Shown one piece after another: positions 47,417 through 59,910 of a stretch of 64,000 nt of DNA. The stretch covers positions 18,737,010 to 18,801,009 of the forward strand of contig NC_080060.1 of NCBI RefSeq assembly GCF_026212465.1, written 5' to 3'. Under the pieces are notes generated by a model, which searched no databases, was not told the origin of the DNA, and saw only the letters and a list, made by a program, of their open reading frames with translations. The position numbers and the translations under genes are program-made. The DNA comes from Amaranthus tricolor. Lineage: Eukaryota > Streptophyta > Magnoliopsida > Caryophyllales > Amaranthaceae. Position 1 is the first letter of the stretch; the number at the start of each line of letters is the position of its first letter.

Positions 47417-49974
47417 AGACTACCCCTTTAAAAGAAGTTTCGTTTCGAAACTAAATTATAAATAACTCTAAACGTGAAAGTTTTCTAATCCATCCACTCA
47501 AATTGGCTCCATTTGGCACATTATGCCCACTAAAACCTGTAAGAGGACCAGCAATCTCGATACATAATTAACATTTAATAATAATGTTTATTAAAAAAAT
47601 ATTGCGGAAGTCTCAAAATGCATAATTGTTAAAAAGTTTAAATCATAAAAACTGAAATTGTTTAAAACAAGAGTAAAATATTACATCTGATAAGAAATAT
47701 TGTTTGCTCAAAAAGAAATAAAATACATCCTCATCAAGTCATCAATAAAGATACAAAAAGCAGCTAAGTTCTCGATAAATAGTAATTGCTGCGGCCTGGA
47801 TCGGATGACATTCGATTGAATCGTTTAGCACTTAATGCCGAGCATAACTTCCTATCCAGCTCAAAATACGAAAATTATACGCTACATTTACAAAATAATA
47901 ATTTAAGTACGAACTTATAATTAATTAACACCACCGTATACTTTTACCATATTCTTTTTCTGTTCTATACTTTTAAGTCATTAAGATACCATTCTCGATC
48001 CTGACAGAAGTACGTTACTGCCACTTATACAATTCGGTAATCTTAACACTTAAGTAAGTTCATTTGGTTGATACTCATAACCGTACCATGGATCATAGCA
48101 TCAACACTAATCAAGTTTATCACTAATCAAAAAGCACATCAATATGACACATGATATATGTAAGGGTCTGATTAGGTGAGGACCGTAGTCCTAAACCCTA
48201 ACTGTGGTGGTAGTCGTCACCCCTCCAATACAATTTATGCTCGAGCTCTACAGGATAGGTAGCTAACCCCTTGTCTTACACAGCATTTTACGTGCCAGCC
48301 AACACGGGCACCGGGATTTTACATTCCGGTCCATGGTTCGACATTACCTTACTATCAGGGTCATTCAATCAATATTTATTCACACGAGTACATCACATAT
48401 TTATTACTACTACTTGACTTTCACTTTGACTTTGATCAACTTAGGTGATAACCTCTTTTATTTAATAAAATTCTTAATCATAACATAAAATTAACCTTTA
48501 TGTCTAAATACATTCATTATTAAATTTTTACACATTAAATTTTATTTATAACTTTATTTTTAATAGTTCGCTAAATTCACACTAATAACTTAATATTTTA
48601 TTAATAGTCTCCAAATTAATATTTTCCACAAATAGTTACTAAAATCTATTTCTCTTTAAATAAGTTTCCAAAATCAACAGTTCCAACTTTACAATAAATA
48701 AAACTTTATTCTCTTAAAAAAAATCAAATATTCTAATTAAAATTCAAGCTAAAATGCATCCTTTGGATAAGTTTCCAAAATTCAACAAATTCACCAAAAA
48801 TCAATATTTCAAGTTTAGAAAAAAAGTAAACTTATTAGGTTTGCAAAAATCAACATTCTAGTTATAAAACAAATAAAACTTATAATTTCACAAAAATCAA
48901 TATTTTCTAGTTTTAAAACAAGTCGAACTTATAATTTTCAAAAAAATCAATATTTCTAATTATAAAACAAGTAAAACTTGTAATCCCACAAAATCAATAT
49001 ATCACACATAGTTTGAGCGGCAAGTATACTAAAAATATTTTTACATCATTTTACATAAATTTTGGTCAAATAGTTAGCAAATAAAATACTTTGTACTAAA
49101 TAGTGATTAAAAGTTACTTTTATTATGAAATCTCATATATTCAAGAAAAACACTTCAATATTTAATAACTTATAAAAATTTCTCAAAAATATCTTTTTAA
49201 ATTGTTATTTTATTATTATCACAAAAATAGTTGTAATAATTTAAAATAGTAAATCAAACTCTTTTTTTTTATTGATAGTGATCGAATGGCCTATGAGTGC
49301 TTTGGGCTCTTTTCACATAAAAAGAACGACTTAATTTAATATATCATACTAAATCTAGATTTAAATAATTAACATAACTACTAATAAAAATAAAAACTTT
49401 ACCCAATAACTTAGAAATTTACTATAATTTTAAGGATAAACTTAAATCTCAAAATAAAGTATAAAAACAATATTCTTAATATAACCATACTTAATAAAAA
49501 ATACGTTCATAAAATAACTTATTTCCTTATAAACTAGTTTGAAGGCTAACATAAACATATTAATAAAAATTCTAAAATAAAAAAATTCTTAAATATAATA
49601 ACATTTCTAATGTAACACATAACTCATAAACATACTAGCACTAGTTTATAAACATAAATCATACTTAATATCACTAGAATATAATTTTGCACCCAACTTC
49701 CTAAACTTCTTCAAAGATTATTAAATTAACATACTATAATTTTGAGTTTGTTACAAAAACCAACATCAAAAACAACTTTTATTGTCATTAAAACACACAA
49801 GCATGACTTCATTATCATGTTTTCCAAAACTTAACTTTATTAGACACACAAGATTGCATTCAAATACGCAAAAGATCTCAAAATTTCAATAGCAAGCACG
49901 CAATAATTGCAATAATACACAACTTAAACAATAAAATGCGTGAAAAAGCGCAAAATTTATCGCATTATACCCCC
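47417..49974 (-). other. Decayed Gypsy interior or LTR-like sequence
   Basis: No reading frame. Minus-strand sequence from 49974 (starting TATAATGCG after a GGGGG tract) down to about 47500 resembles a Gypsy LTR in composition and in landmarks such as the GCACCGGGATTTTACATTCCGG block near 48310. It is probably the 3' LTR of a second nested Gypsy. Confidence 0.45.
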
Positions 49975-50640
49975 TTTAAAAGAAAAGTTACGACCCCATA
50001 ACAAAACTAACCTCGGCAAACAAGTGTGAATAGAATATTTATCGCATATGAACTTTAACCACGTTACTATTCCATCTTTTTATTTTCTTGTACGCATTTT
50101 AGTATGCTAGGGTCTCGCTAAGTTTCTCCTCATATGACAAGTTTTCGTCAAGGTCTTATGGTTCCAGATCTAGTACATGTGACTTATGAGGAATATATAC
50201 ATTTAATTTGCGAAATATGAATTACATCATGGAGTTTCGCTAACTTATTTGCAACGTTAGTTTATAGACAATTGTTCCAACTTTCACTGTGACTTCATAC
50301 GATTCTACAAACCTCGAGCTTAACTTGTTTTCTGCTAAATCTCAATATTAGATCCATCGGAGAACCCATCAATAGTACATATTATCCCACATCAAACTCA
50401 CATGGTCTTCTTTTTAGTTTTGCTTAAGAATTTTGTCGATCCCGGGACTGCCTTAAGCTTTTTACGAATCATTTTCACTTGTTCGATAATCTCCAATAGC
50501 ATAGTCGATCTAAAGTGATGGATTCACTAAAATCATCCTAGCATATAGGGCTGCGATGTCAACAACCATATAAAGCCTCAAATGTCTTCATTTGAGCATT
50601 GCTTACGCCACAATGTGTATGGGACTCACGAAACTTATTT
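49975..50640 (-). pseudogene. Remnant of Gypsy integrase C-terminal / pol end
   Basis: Broken minus-strand translation gives, in order, MKTFEALYGC, a KMIRKKLKAVPGSTK segment, a stretch equivalent to the H.SQI/HVS block (CNSYFAN), and SYEEKLSETLAY, then a purine tract (AAAGGGGG). This order matches the integrase C-terminus of Tekay/Del-like plant Gypsy elements (EALYGR ... YEE.P). Multiple stops and frame changes. Confidence 0.6.
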
Positions 50641-52429
50641 CATTTTTTATTGCATAATAATATTTTAAAATAATATTCAAGTCCTCTAAAACCTAAAAAA
50701 TAATTATAAAGTTCAATTGATTTACTTGCTTAATCATATCCTTAAACATAAGTGATACAAAAATTTCAAATTTAATTAAGTCATTCAACACTCTAGGTTT
50801 CACACCAAAAGAACAAACCTAATAACGTCATAAAACATTAAAATATGAGAACTTCTACCATTCATGTCATGATAATAATTCTTGTAACTGACCTTGTACC
50901 TTTTGATTTCCCTCACACCTTTACCCTACAACATTGAATCAGTTTTGATCCATCACATTTGTATAAGTTACAAAATTATCAAATGTCAATTCAAGGACTA
51001 ATAATCACCATGTTTACCCAATATCATTTGTGGGCAACTCACTTAAATTTCTCTAATTCTTTAATTTTAAATATTTTTTTTATCATAACTTACGCACATA
51101 ACTCTATACACTTTTCTCTTACAAAGTAATGTGGTACCTAAACCTCAAATCTTCTTCTTCTCAAATACTGGTTGAGTTTCACTCTTTTCATACTATTACC
51201 TCCTTTACTTTCAACTCGTTTATTAATCTTGGATCTTCTTGAATTTCCGGTTTGCCCTTATTTGAAAATACATTAACTTGTCAATTTAGTCATATTTCTT
51301 CTTTCTTCTTTAATCACTTTTATTTAACCAACGCTCTTTCTATTTACCTTTGATCATTACAATGTCCTCCTTGTTATATGTACTTCAGTTTTACTCTACA
51401 TATAAGATAAAATATTTTGTTAATGCGTAATAATAAGATATCAAGCCCATTGATTTTACATAAACTAATACAACACCTTAAATCATTCTTATTCTTAGAA
51501 AATTCTTTATTACTAACCTCTTTTAATTTGATATGTGTAAGGGTATTATTCTTCACTATTAACTCTCAATAATCATATACACCCTACTATATTCTTATTT
51601 ATTTATTTATTTATTAGGTGCTTTAGACATAAGCTCTTCCCCCAAACTAAGACCATTACTTTAGAAGACAACATTCCCGGTAATTACTCTTAAAATGTCA
51701 ATGAATTCTAAAACAATCACAATTCACATTTCACTACCCATAACACTATATCTCAAACGAGGCATATATAATTTGACAACCCCTATGTCAACTGTCTCTT
51801 CACACTTTAAGAATGACAACACCCTTACTTTAAATTTTCAAATTGCCTTTAAATACATTTGAGTTTTATGAGTCTTGCCTTTTTGTTTACACTCTATCAT
51901 TACTTCAAAATGGTCTAACTATAAATTATAAACAAGGAAACATATATGTCATCAAACTCTAAGCATTAACCAAAAAAAAAAACCACTATACACTAATACT
52001 ACCTCCTAATGTAAAGAGCCAATGACTATGGTATATAAAATGAATTCGAAGTGTTATAGTCTTAATGCCAGTCTAAGTGATGACTTCATCCAAAATCGAA
52101 TAGGTATTGTAACATCACTTGGTATTTCTTGTAATGGTTACATTTAATTAATCCTAGTTATCGAAAACCAAAATATTTCACTACATCCCAATTTGAAAAC
52201 TTTCTCAGAACTCCATTAACGTTTCGGAACTATCATTACCCAACTCTAGAATTCATTTTTTTTTTGTTTTCACTCCTCGTGTGTATCACATTTCTTTTGT
52301 GGTATATCAAAAAGCTCGATAAAATGTGAGTCAAAATTTTCTTGCTCCAAACCAATACTTAAGCCTTTAGCATACAGGAAACATTAGAGTGGTTATTTGT
52401 GAACAATTACTTGGATATAAATTACTCTA
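50641..52429 (-). other. Highly decayed Gypsy interior
   Basis: AT-rich sequence with no frame longer than 60 codons. By position it would be upstream pol, but no motif can be named with confidence. Confidence 0.4.
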
Positions 52430-52685
52430 GCTCACAAAAATGGAAGAGAGAGAAGAGGTGCGTGGGGATAGCCACCGGCTGCTGGTGGCTGCTGGCGGCC
52501 GATTTGCGGTTGGCTGGCGGCAGCCACTGATTGGGGTGGTGGGTGTCGTTGTGAGATAGAGCAAGGGTTTAAGGGAGAAAAGAGAGTGGACGGAGGTAGG
52601 AGTAAAATGTGATGATGTGTTATTTGAGAATTGAGGGAGTAAGTAGATTTTACAATCCTTCCCATACTAACTTTAATTTATTTAA

Positions 52686-52772
<87 letters not shown>

Positions 52773-52916
52773 TGACTACTTAAATAAAAGAAAAAAGAAT
52801 GTATATATTTAAAGACTAATTTAATTATTCGATAATAAATATATATTAAATCTTCTTTTTTTTCAAATCATTTAAAATATAATATTCATTGACGTATTAA
52901 ATTACGGGCTGTTACA
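52430..52916 (-). repeat. Right (5') LTR of the old Gypsy, truncated
   Basis: 487 bp similar to 45731-46081 plus 47285-47416. Similarity stops abruptly at ~52429. It contains (TAA)n at 52687-52770 and lacks the solo LTR found in the left copy. Confidence 0.75.
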
Positions 52917-53307
52917 TTAGGATTCCTTTTTCAAACCATTGTGCTTGAAATGAATTTTTTCGAATTTCTTTTTCAAATTCGCTTCGAAGCAACAATGAAG
53001 TGGTTTGGATTAGAGTAAGGAAATGTAATTGACCCATTAACATATTAAAATTAGGGTTTTGAAATTAACCCAGTAACAAATGGAACAAACATAGGTTAAT
53101 TGACCTAGAAACTTTCGAGTAATTTGTAAACAACAAGAGTTAATTGAAATTCTTGTAAATTAATTGACCTAGGGTAAACGAAACAAAATTAGGGTAGAAA
53201 ATGTCGAACTTCGTCCACCAACAGTTGAAAGCTCCACTTTGTGATCTTTGGAAAGGAGTTTCATTGAATTTGTGTCTAGAATTTAGGGAATTCGGGTTAG
53301 GGATTTA

Positions 53308-53622
53308 TGGCCCGTTTGGTTAGTGGTATTAAATGGTGGTAATGAGAATGGTTTATATTGTAAAATTTTTTCAAAAGTTCCATGTCATTCCCATGGTAAT
53401 GAAACTTTGATCACAAAAAAGCTTTTTTGTTTACAAATTTCCATTACCACGTAATACCACATCTTCCAATGGTAATGTATTAGAATGAATTTTATGAAGA
53501 AAATGAGATGATTGAAGTTAGACAAGCTTGGCTATCAACGTAGCCAAGATAATTTTCAACCAAAATTACACTAGTTTTTCATTCTCATTACCACCATTTA
53601 TTACCACATACCAAACGGGTCG
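53308..53622. mobile_element. Tourist-like MITE, 315 bp (copy 1)
   Basis: Flanked by TTA on both sides (53305-53307, 53623-53625), with terminal inverted repeats TGGCCCGTTTGGT and ACCAAACGGGTCG. A 3-bp TTA duplication with a GGCCCGTTTGG-type end fits PIF/Harbinger-derived Tourist MITEs. Same length and family as 58203-58517. Confidence 0.88.
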
Positions 53623-53735
53623 TTAGGAGTTCTAGAGAAATTGAGGAATTAGGGTGAAATAGGGAATATGTGATGTTTGAAGAGTTGATTTGGGGAAATA
53701 CGGGGTTTTCCATGTAGTCATCTGTGTTCATGATT

Positions 53736-53905
53736 CATTCTTACTAAATTAACGTTTCCAAACGTTTTTTTGGGTATAAAGGCCATGGAGGATGAGTTAG
53801 GTAAACTTCATGGTTACCAAGTGGATTTTTAAAAAACTTTGGTTACCACATGGAAAACCCAATGCCTCAAGGTTACCATGTGGAATTTCCTATAAATAAA
53901 ACATA
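53736..53905. repeat. Dispersed repeat, inverted partner of 43092-43255
   Basis: Its reverse complement contains CACATGGTAACCTTGAGG..TTGGG and AACGTTTGGAAACGTTAATTTAGTAAG, matching the left flank of the old Gypsy. Confidence 0.6.
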
Positions 53906-54079
53906 ATCAAGTGAGATCTTGTTTGTTTCGTCTCTATGTATGAATTGTTAATATTAGTTTTTTTTATAATTTTTTATCATGTATAATTATATCTATTGAC
54001 GATTAAATTAGTGCATTGAATGATGTGAAAAAGTAAAATATAGCAAAATCTTAGAGACATAGAGAGTATGCGTTAAGAC

Positions 54080-54328
54080 TAGGGATGTTCAAAACCAAAT
54101 ACCTAATCGATCTGGGTTCAAAAATCTAAATATTTGATTTTCCGGATAGAAAAAAATACTGATTAGATTTTGATCCAGTTAAACAGAATATCCGGAATCT
54201 GAATATTCAGTTTACCTCGGATTGGATGTCGAATATTCGATTTTTTAAATAATTAATATTTTTTGATTTTGTAAATTATCTAGTTTTTGAAAGGAGATAG
54301 ATATATTTTAGATCACTATGCACACCTA
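54080..54328. mobile_element. Candidate hAT-like MITE, 249 bp
   Basis: Starts TAGGGATGTTCA and ends TGCACACCTA, similar to the ends of the other hAT-type elements in this window. The flanking octamers GTTAAGAC and ATAAGGAC agree at only five of eight positions, so the call is tentative. Confidence 0.4.
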
Positions 54329-54375
54329 ATAAGGACGACATAAATTATAGTATAAAATCGTTTTATGGTGATTAA

Positions 54376-54494
<119 letters not shown>

Positions 54495-54654
54495 TCAATT
54501 AATAAAAATTTATAAAAAAAATAGAAATTTAAATAATTTATTTTGAGTAGTATCACTGACAGAGACGCTAACCGGTTAAAATGGCGTAGTATAATTTTGT
54601 CTAGCAACAAATTCACTAGTCACTCGCCAGGCCAGTCTCCACCAAAAGAGAAGT

Positions 54655-57600
54655 ATGCATCCCTCATACTCCTTCCCACTTCCATTTCCTTCTCTCGGTT
54701 CTTGCTTCAATTACGGTGCTACCAATTTTCACTGGAAGAACCCCTCTTTTACTATCTGCTATTCTTTCAAGAATTTAACCCCCATTAAAGCTTCCATGGA
54801 AAGAGAAGACAAAAATGATAAAAAAGATACGGGATTTTCAGCAAAAGGTTCAGGAACAAGTGCAAGAGGAAGGAGACTCCTTAAGTTGCGTGAAGAAAAG
54901 CACAGAAGAGAGCAAGAACGCCTTCATAATTATCCTTCGTGGGCCAAGTAAGCTATTTTCTTCTGGGATTTTTCAACTAAAATTGATTATTTTGCTGATA
55001 TTTTAAGTGGGATTTTCTGCTTTTTGCTGATTAACAGAGTTTTAGAAAATGCTTGTAAAAATGATGTTGAACTCAGAGCTGTTCTTGGTGATAGCATCGG
55101 TAATCCTGAACTCATGCGCAAAAGGGTACTCTTGTTTTTCACTCTGCATATTTTTTTAATTAGAGGGTACACAGAAGAAGGGGAGAGTCAAGTGAAAATC
55201 AAACCTATCAGTTCGTTATTTTCAGTTGCTTTCTCTCTTGTTTTAGTTATTTTTGTTTTGCATTATAAATAGACCCAAATTAGTTAAGAAATAGTTCCAA
55301 ATTTCTCATTATTTCTCTAACAATAATCCTACCCTAATATCTCTCCTTAATTTCTCTTCTTTCTAGTGTTCAAGAAACACCATTATAGCCATTTAAGCTT
55401 CTCGAAAGTTTGTGATTGATTAATAATACATCTAGGCTCGATAGTGGATGTATTCCACATTGGGTGAACCACTAAAATTGATCTGTGTTGTTGATTGTCG
55501 TTTAATTATGCGCATTTAGATTGAATCAAAAGTTAGAGTTCAACTTTTTCCCCAATTCAATTTCAAGGCTCTAATCATTGATCCTAGGCATAGTTAGGGG
55601 TTTATTCCTTCAAATAAGACACACAAACAATATTTTGGACCAAAAATATTGTGTATTTCCATAATTTAGAGTTGTGATAGGTGATAGAATGCAATATGAA
55701 AAATCTAAAATGAACTAGACTAGATTGAGCATAACAAATCTATTACAAAGTAGAATGATCTAGATAAGTGTAAAGAAAGCTAGAAGTTTATTAAAATATT
55801 GTACTTCGGAAATGCATTTGACATAGGAAGTCTATAAATAGACTTGCATATAATGTTCAACATAAGGAATAAGCCACATAAAGGCTATCCTTCAATATTA
55901 CAACGACATGAATGCTAATCAGAGTTTGTGAGTTATGAGAGATAAGTGAGACATGAACTCACATAAAAACATAAGTAAAGATTGCATAGGTGCGGAACAA
56001 GTGTTCCACCAAAAGTATTGTTGTACAAATTATGATGTAATCAAATATTTGTATTTTCAGTAAATATAATACAATATTTATTTGGGTCTAATTAGAAATT
56101 TCGCGTGCGCCCAAAATTTCTATCAGAACCATGCCGGATATGAGTTCTTGAGTATTGCTGATAGAACTCTTATTTAATTTCTTTCTCTGATTTTTAAATA
56201 TTGGATTTTCTGCTTCTGTCAATTTGATAAACAGTCAACATTATGCAAAATGTAATCCTAGATCATGTGAAGTTGTTTATTTTTTGCTCCAAAAAAGTAG
56301 TTTATTTAATGTTTATTTTTTTCTGGAAGATCAAAAGTTTTTCCGTGTATTATAATATAGACCTTTGTAGGTAGTTGTTGATTATATTAACTTTTAAGTG
56401 CTTCCATGAGAAAATAAATGAGTAACATTTTGCAAAGGGTTAGATATTAGTAGGGTTTATTTGGGCAGCACTCTAAAGTGGATTACAATAGAGTATAGAC
56501 TATTAAAATGAAACGGTGAAACAAATGCACTTTTTATTTATGTGAAGCTTCACATAATGTTTGTTAGCAAGGGTAATCAAAACCAACCTTTTTAGTTGTT
56601 GCTGACAAGACTATGGTTGCGTACATTTGACCTCCAAATCTATCTAGGTGGAAGTCACAAATGGTATTGGGTAATTGAATGGACTCATGTAGATGTTACA
56701 ATATACTGTTATAAGCATGTTATTCAAATGCTAGTTAGATGTTTGTGAAATTTATGCAATCAAATGAGTTAAGTGGTTTGATGCGGAGCTTTTAGATTTG
56801 CCACAATAATCACATTATTAATCTTTTGAGTGAAGCTTTCTTCCATTGTTCTATATCGTGAAAATAGTTTTTACCAGTGCTTTTCATGTTGAATTATGGT
56901 TATTTTTCTTTTTAGTTTATAAATTATCATGTGAAGTATAAGATTTCTTCATCTGGTCTATGTGCTTGCCTTACCTCAATGATATGGTTAGATATATCAT
57001 GTCTTCTTTCTTCTACTTTAAAGTGGTTAATACAATTTCAGAGTTGGATTGGGATTTTGAAATGGATTTCAATCAAACTTAAGGTTTCTTGAGTCAATAA
57101 GCAAGAAAATAAATTTTAAAGTCACTTTGCTTGTGCTTTCTATGATACTATATTCCAACAAAATTGTGGCGTTATTGAAAACTCAGAGAATTTCAACTTC
57201 TTCAGTTGGAAACCGCTTTTAACAATTCGGCTTTATGTTTTATGCCCCTTGATGTTTTATTCAGACTGTTTAAAGGTTTTATGCTTTGAATTTCGTTTAT
57301 TACTGAGTTTGTGTTATTAATATAGCATCTTTTAGTCTAGAACAACGCAGAATCCTTTTTAGAGTTTGGAACTCTTCAAACCCTACCAAAAACTTCGAAA
57401 TGTGTTCCTCAATGTATAGATTTAAATTAACATTTCAATTATTTATGATCAAAAATTAGAAATAGTATTTGGTGCTTGTCAAATTGTTAAAGCTCCTGAT
57501 TTTTGATTGCCTACAGAAGATTGTCATGATTTTGTATTTAGACTGGTCATCTGGTTAATCAAATTTATAGATTTCAAGTAACACGGAAAAGACAAAAGTA

Positions 57601-59910
57601 AACAAAAGTAAATATACGTGGTTCCTTGGGACTTTTGACAAGCAATCTTAACTCTTGTAGTTTGGACGTCTTGGGCATTATCCAATCATTTCTTTTGTGT
57701 GCCTTTCATTTCATTTATATGTCTTGTATTTTTTTACTAAATTAGTCTTTCCCTATATCTTGTGTTAGTTAATCATAATCTCTAAAGCAATGTGAATTGT
57801 TAATAAGGTTGAAGAAAGAGTTAGAAAGAAGGGTAGAGATTTCCAGAAATCCAAGACAGGCTCTGTCGTTGCGTTCAAAGTCAGCTTTAGAGAGTAAGTA
57901 AGAACTAGTACCAACAAATTTCATGAGTCTCTTTCTGTTGTTGGCGTGAATATGAACAATACTCTATCCTATTTTATTGTTCTTTTGTTTGCTCCTCCTA
58001 AAACTATTGCAAAATCGCTCTCAAGACGTTTCCACATTCTTGTGGAGGAATATAACTCTTGTTTTCCCTAGCATGCTGTTGTCAAGTATCCATCTTATAA
58101 CTGTTGGTGCTTTCTTTTTACCGAATTGTGTTCTAAAAGTTCCAAGTAAGCTTGGTGCCTCCTTATTCTGCCGAGACCAAGTAGTCCAGTCCCTTGCATT
58201 TACGGCCCGTTTGGTTAGTGGTACTAAATGGTGGTAATGAGAATGATTTATAGTGTAAAATTTTATTAAAAGTTCCATGTCATTCCCATGGTGATGACAT
58301 GGAACTTTAATCATAAAAAAGTTTTTTTATGTACAAATTTCTATTACCACCTACCACCTTTCCCAATGATAATGCATTGGAATGAATTTTATGAACAAAA
58401 TGAGATGATTGGAATTGGACAAGCATGACATCAAGGTAGCCAAGAGATTTTTCAACCAAAATTACACTAGTTTTCATTCCCATTACCACCGTCTAATACT
58501 ACTTACCGAACAAGCCGTTATGTATATGGCATATACATATGAGCTGGCGTGTTAATAGCTGATATGCATGTCTAATATCTATTGAGTATTTCTTTCAGTT
58601 ATAGAGTATAGTAATACTAGCTCAGTGAATATGTGCGTCGAAAAAGTTCTGGTTAGCATTTCTGTATTTTTTTTTTTCTAACCCCCTTTAGGGCTTTTCT
58701 TAAATTTATTCAGCTTTAATCCTCTGGACTCGTATATCTGGGTGGAACTATTCGGGTCACCATCTGATAGGGATGTCGATCTGTTTGGAAGTGTAAGTAA
58801 ATTTATGAAAAGTGTTCCTTCATGTACCCTACATGAGATCTCTCAGATGCTACATGTTCTTTTATATAGTTATAACATATAGGCTTTATTCCTCCATTAT
58901 CTTAGGTCATTCAAGCTTGGTATGTGATGGGGCGTTTGGGTGCTTTTAACTCGTCAAATTTGCAGGTATTTTCCTTTCTGCTTCCCCTTTGAGATTCCCT
59001 TCTGTTTCCCTCTTGTTTGAAGTGTTGTGAGATTTCTAAATGCTTATGTGGATTTATACAATAGCTTGAATGGTGTTGATTGTTATGATCAGATTAATTG
59101 CTTTTAATACCTTTGTGAAGGCATGTTCAAATAATTTAGAATGTGAACTGTGAAGGCATGTTGTCTGGTCAGTGGGATATGTGTAAATTTGAATGGAAGA
59201 ATTAAGTTTTTCCTTAAAATACTTTGATAATAGATATATGTGAATTTGAATGGAAGAATTTATGATTGATTTTACAACCGACTCATGGGAAAACAAGCCA
59301 AAAGCATGAAAGCATTCCATTTCGTGATTTCTTGTCTTTTCGATGCACTTTTTGAAGCTTAGTATTTATTGGATAAAATTCCATTGATTGTTGAGACAAG
59401 TATTGATCTGAAATTTGTGTGTATTTTGTGCTGCTAGTTGACGAGTTCTTCAATGGAGTACAATCCCCTATACGACGCAGACAAGGCTCTCAAAGTAATG
59501 CCTTCATCATTCCATGATATTAGCGATGTTGAATTTCAGGACAATTGGGGCCGATTTTGGTACAAATCACAGATTGCATTTACATTTTTCAAGATAAATT
59601 ATCTTTCGTTATGTCTAACTAGCTTCGTTATAAAATTTTACAACAGGGTCGACCTTGGAACTTCTGATGCTTTTGCCATTGATGTTCTGCTGAATTCCTT
59701 GACTGTGTTAAGCTCAGAGTAAGCTTCGTGCAAACTTGATATCTTTCGGTTGCCTTATGTTTTGCCATCATGTATATCTTAAGCACACAAAATTTATGGG
59801 TTGGTAGGTATCTTGGCATTCAACAGGTAGTTTTTGGTGGTCGTAAAATGGGAGATTGGGAGGAGGGAATGACTAGTTCCGAGTATGGTTATAAGTTCTT
59901 TAAAATATGA
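54655..59910 (+). CDS. DUF3531 family protein, probable plastid targeting, eight exons
   Basis: The only apparently intact host gene. Exons: 54655-54947, 55038-55125, 57808-57893, 58714-58792, 58906-58965, 59438-59559, 59647-59718, 59808-59910. They join in phase to 903 nt, 300 residues plus TGA, and every intron is GT-AG. Residues 1-46 are Ser/Pro/aromatic-rich with almost no acid, ending IKAS, a plausible transit-peptide cleavage site. A lysine/arginine-rich helix follows (LLKLREEKHRREQERLHNYP). The conserved core contains YIWVELFGSPSDRDVDLFGS, then MGRLGAFNSSNLQ, LYDADKALKVMPSSFHDISD, VEFQDNWGRFWVDLGTSDAF and YLGIQQVVFGGRKMGDWEEG. This matches plant/cyanobacterial DUF3531 proteins in content and length. 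The biochemical role is not established. Intron 2 (2.7 kb) holds repeat-like sequence and intron 3 a Tourist-like MITE. Identity is from memory of the family; exon joints are read directly. Confidence 0.9.
55126..57807 (+). other. Long intron 2 of the DUF3531 gene with repeat-like content
   Basis: A 2682-bp intron. The first ~450 bp (GCATTATAAATAG near 55260; CCACATTGGGTGAACCACTAAA near 55458) looks like the transcript-start end of an LTR. A near-palindrome CAATATTTTGGACCAAAAATATTG lies near 55630. No boundary or target duplication could be fixed. Confidence 0.45.
58203..58517. mobile_element. Tourist-like MITE, 315 bp (copy 2), in intron 3
   Basis: TTA duplications at 58200-58202 and 58518-58520. 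Ends CGGCCCGTTTGGT and ACCGAACAAGCCG. Same family and exact length as 53308-53622. It lies wholly within the intron 57894-58713 of the DUF3531 gene and leaves its splice sites untouched. Confidence 0.9.

Larger units (their letters stand above)
43423..52916 (-). mobile_element. Old nested Gypsy retrotransposon, ends and target duplication preserved
   Basis: The outer ends are TGTAACACCCC (43423) and GGGCTGTTACA (52916), flanked by a perfect 5-bp duplication TTAGG (43418-43422 and 52917-52921). On the minus strand the left LTR (43423-47416) is preceded by CTTCTTTTAAAGGGGTAGTC, a Gypsy-style end of pol plus purine tract, so it is the 3' LTR. The right LTR matches only over 52430-52916. The interior has no intact frame. 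A second pol end with its own purine tract (near 49975) shows that another decayed Gypsy is nested or recombined inside. Internal joints are not resolved. Confidence 0.75.

Noticed and set aside
43423..52916. Reading the whole 9.5 kb as a single simple two-LTR element
   Set aside because: The right LTR matches only 487 bp and a second pol end lies inside, so nesting or recombination must be invoked although the outer duplication is perfect.
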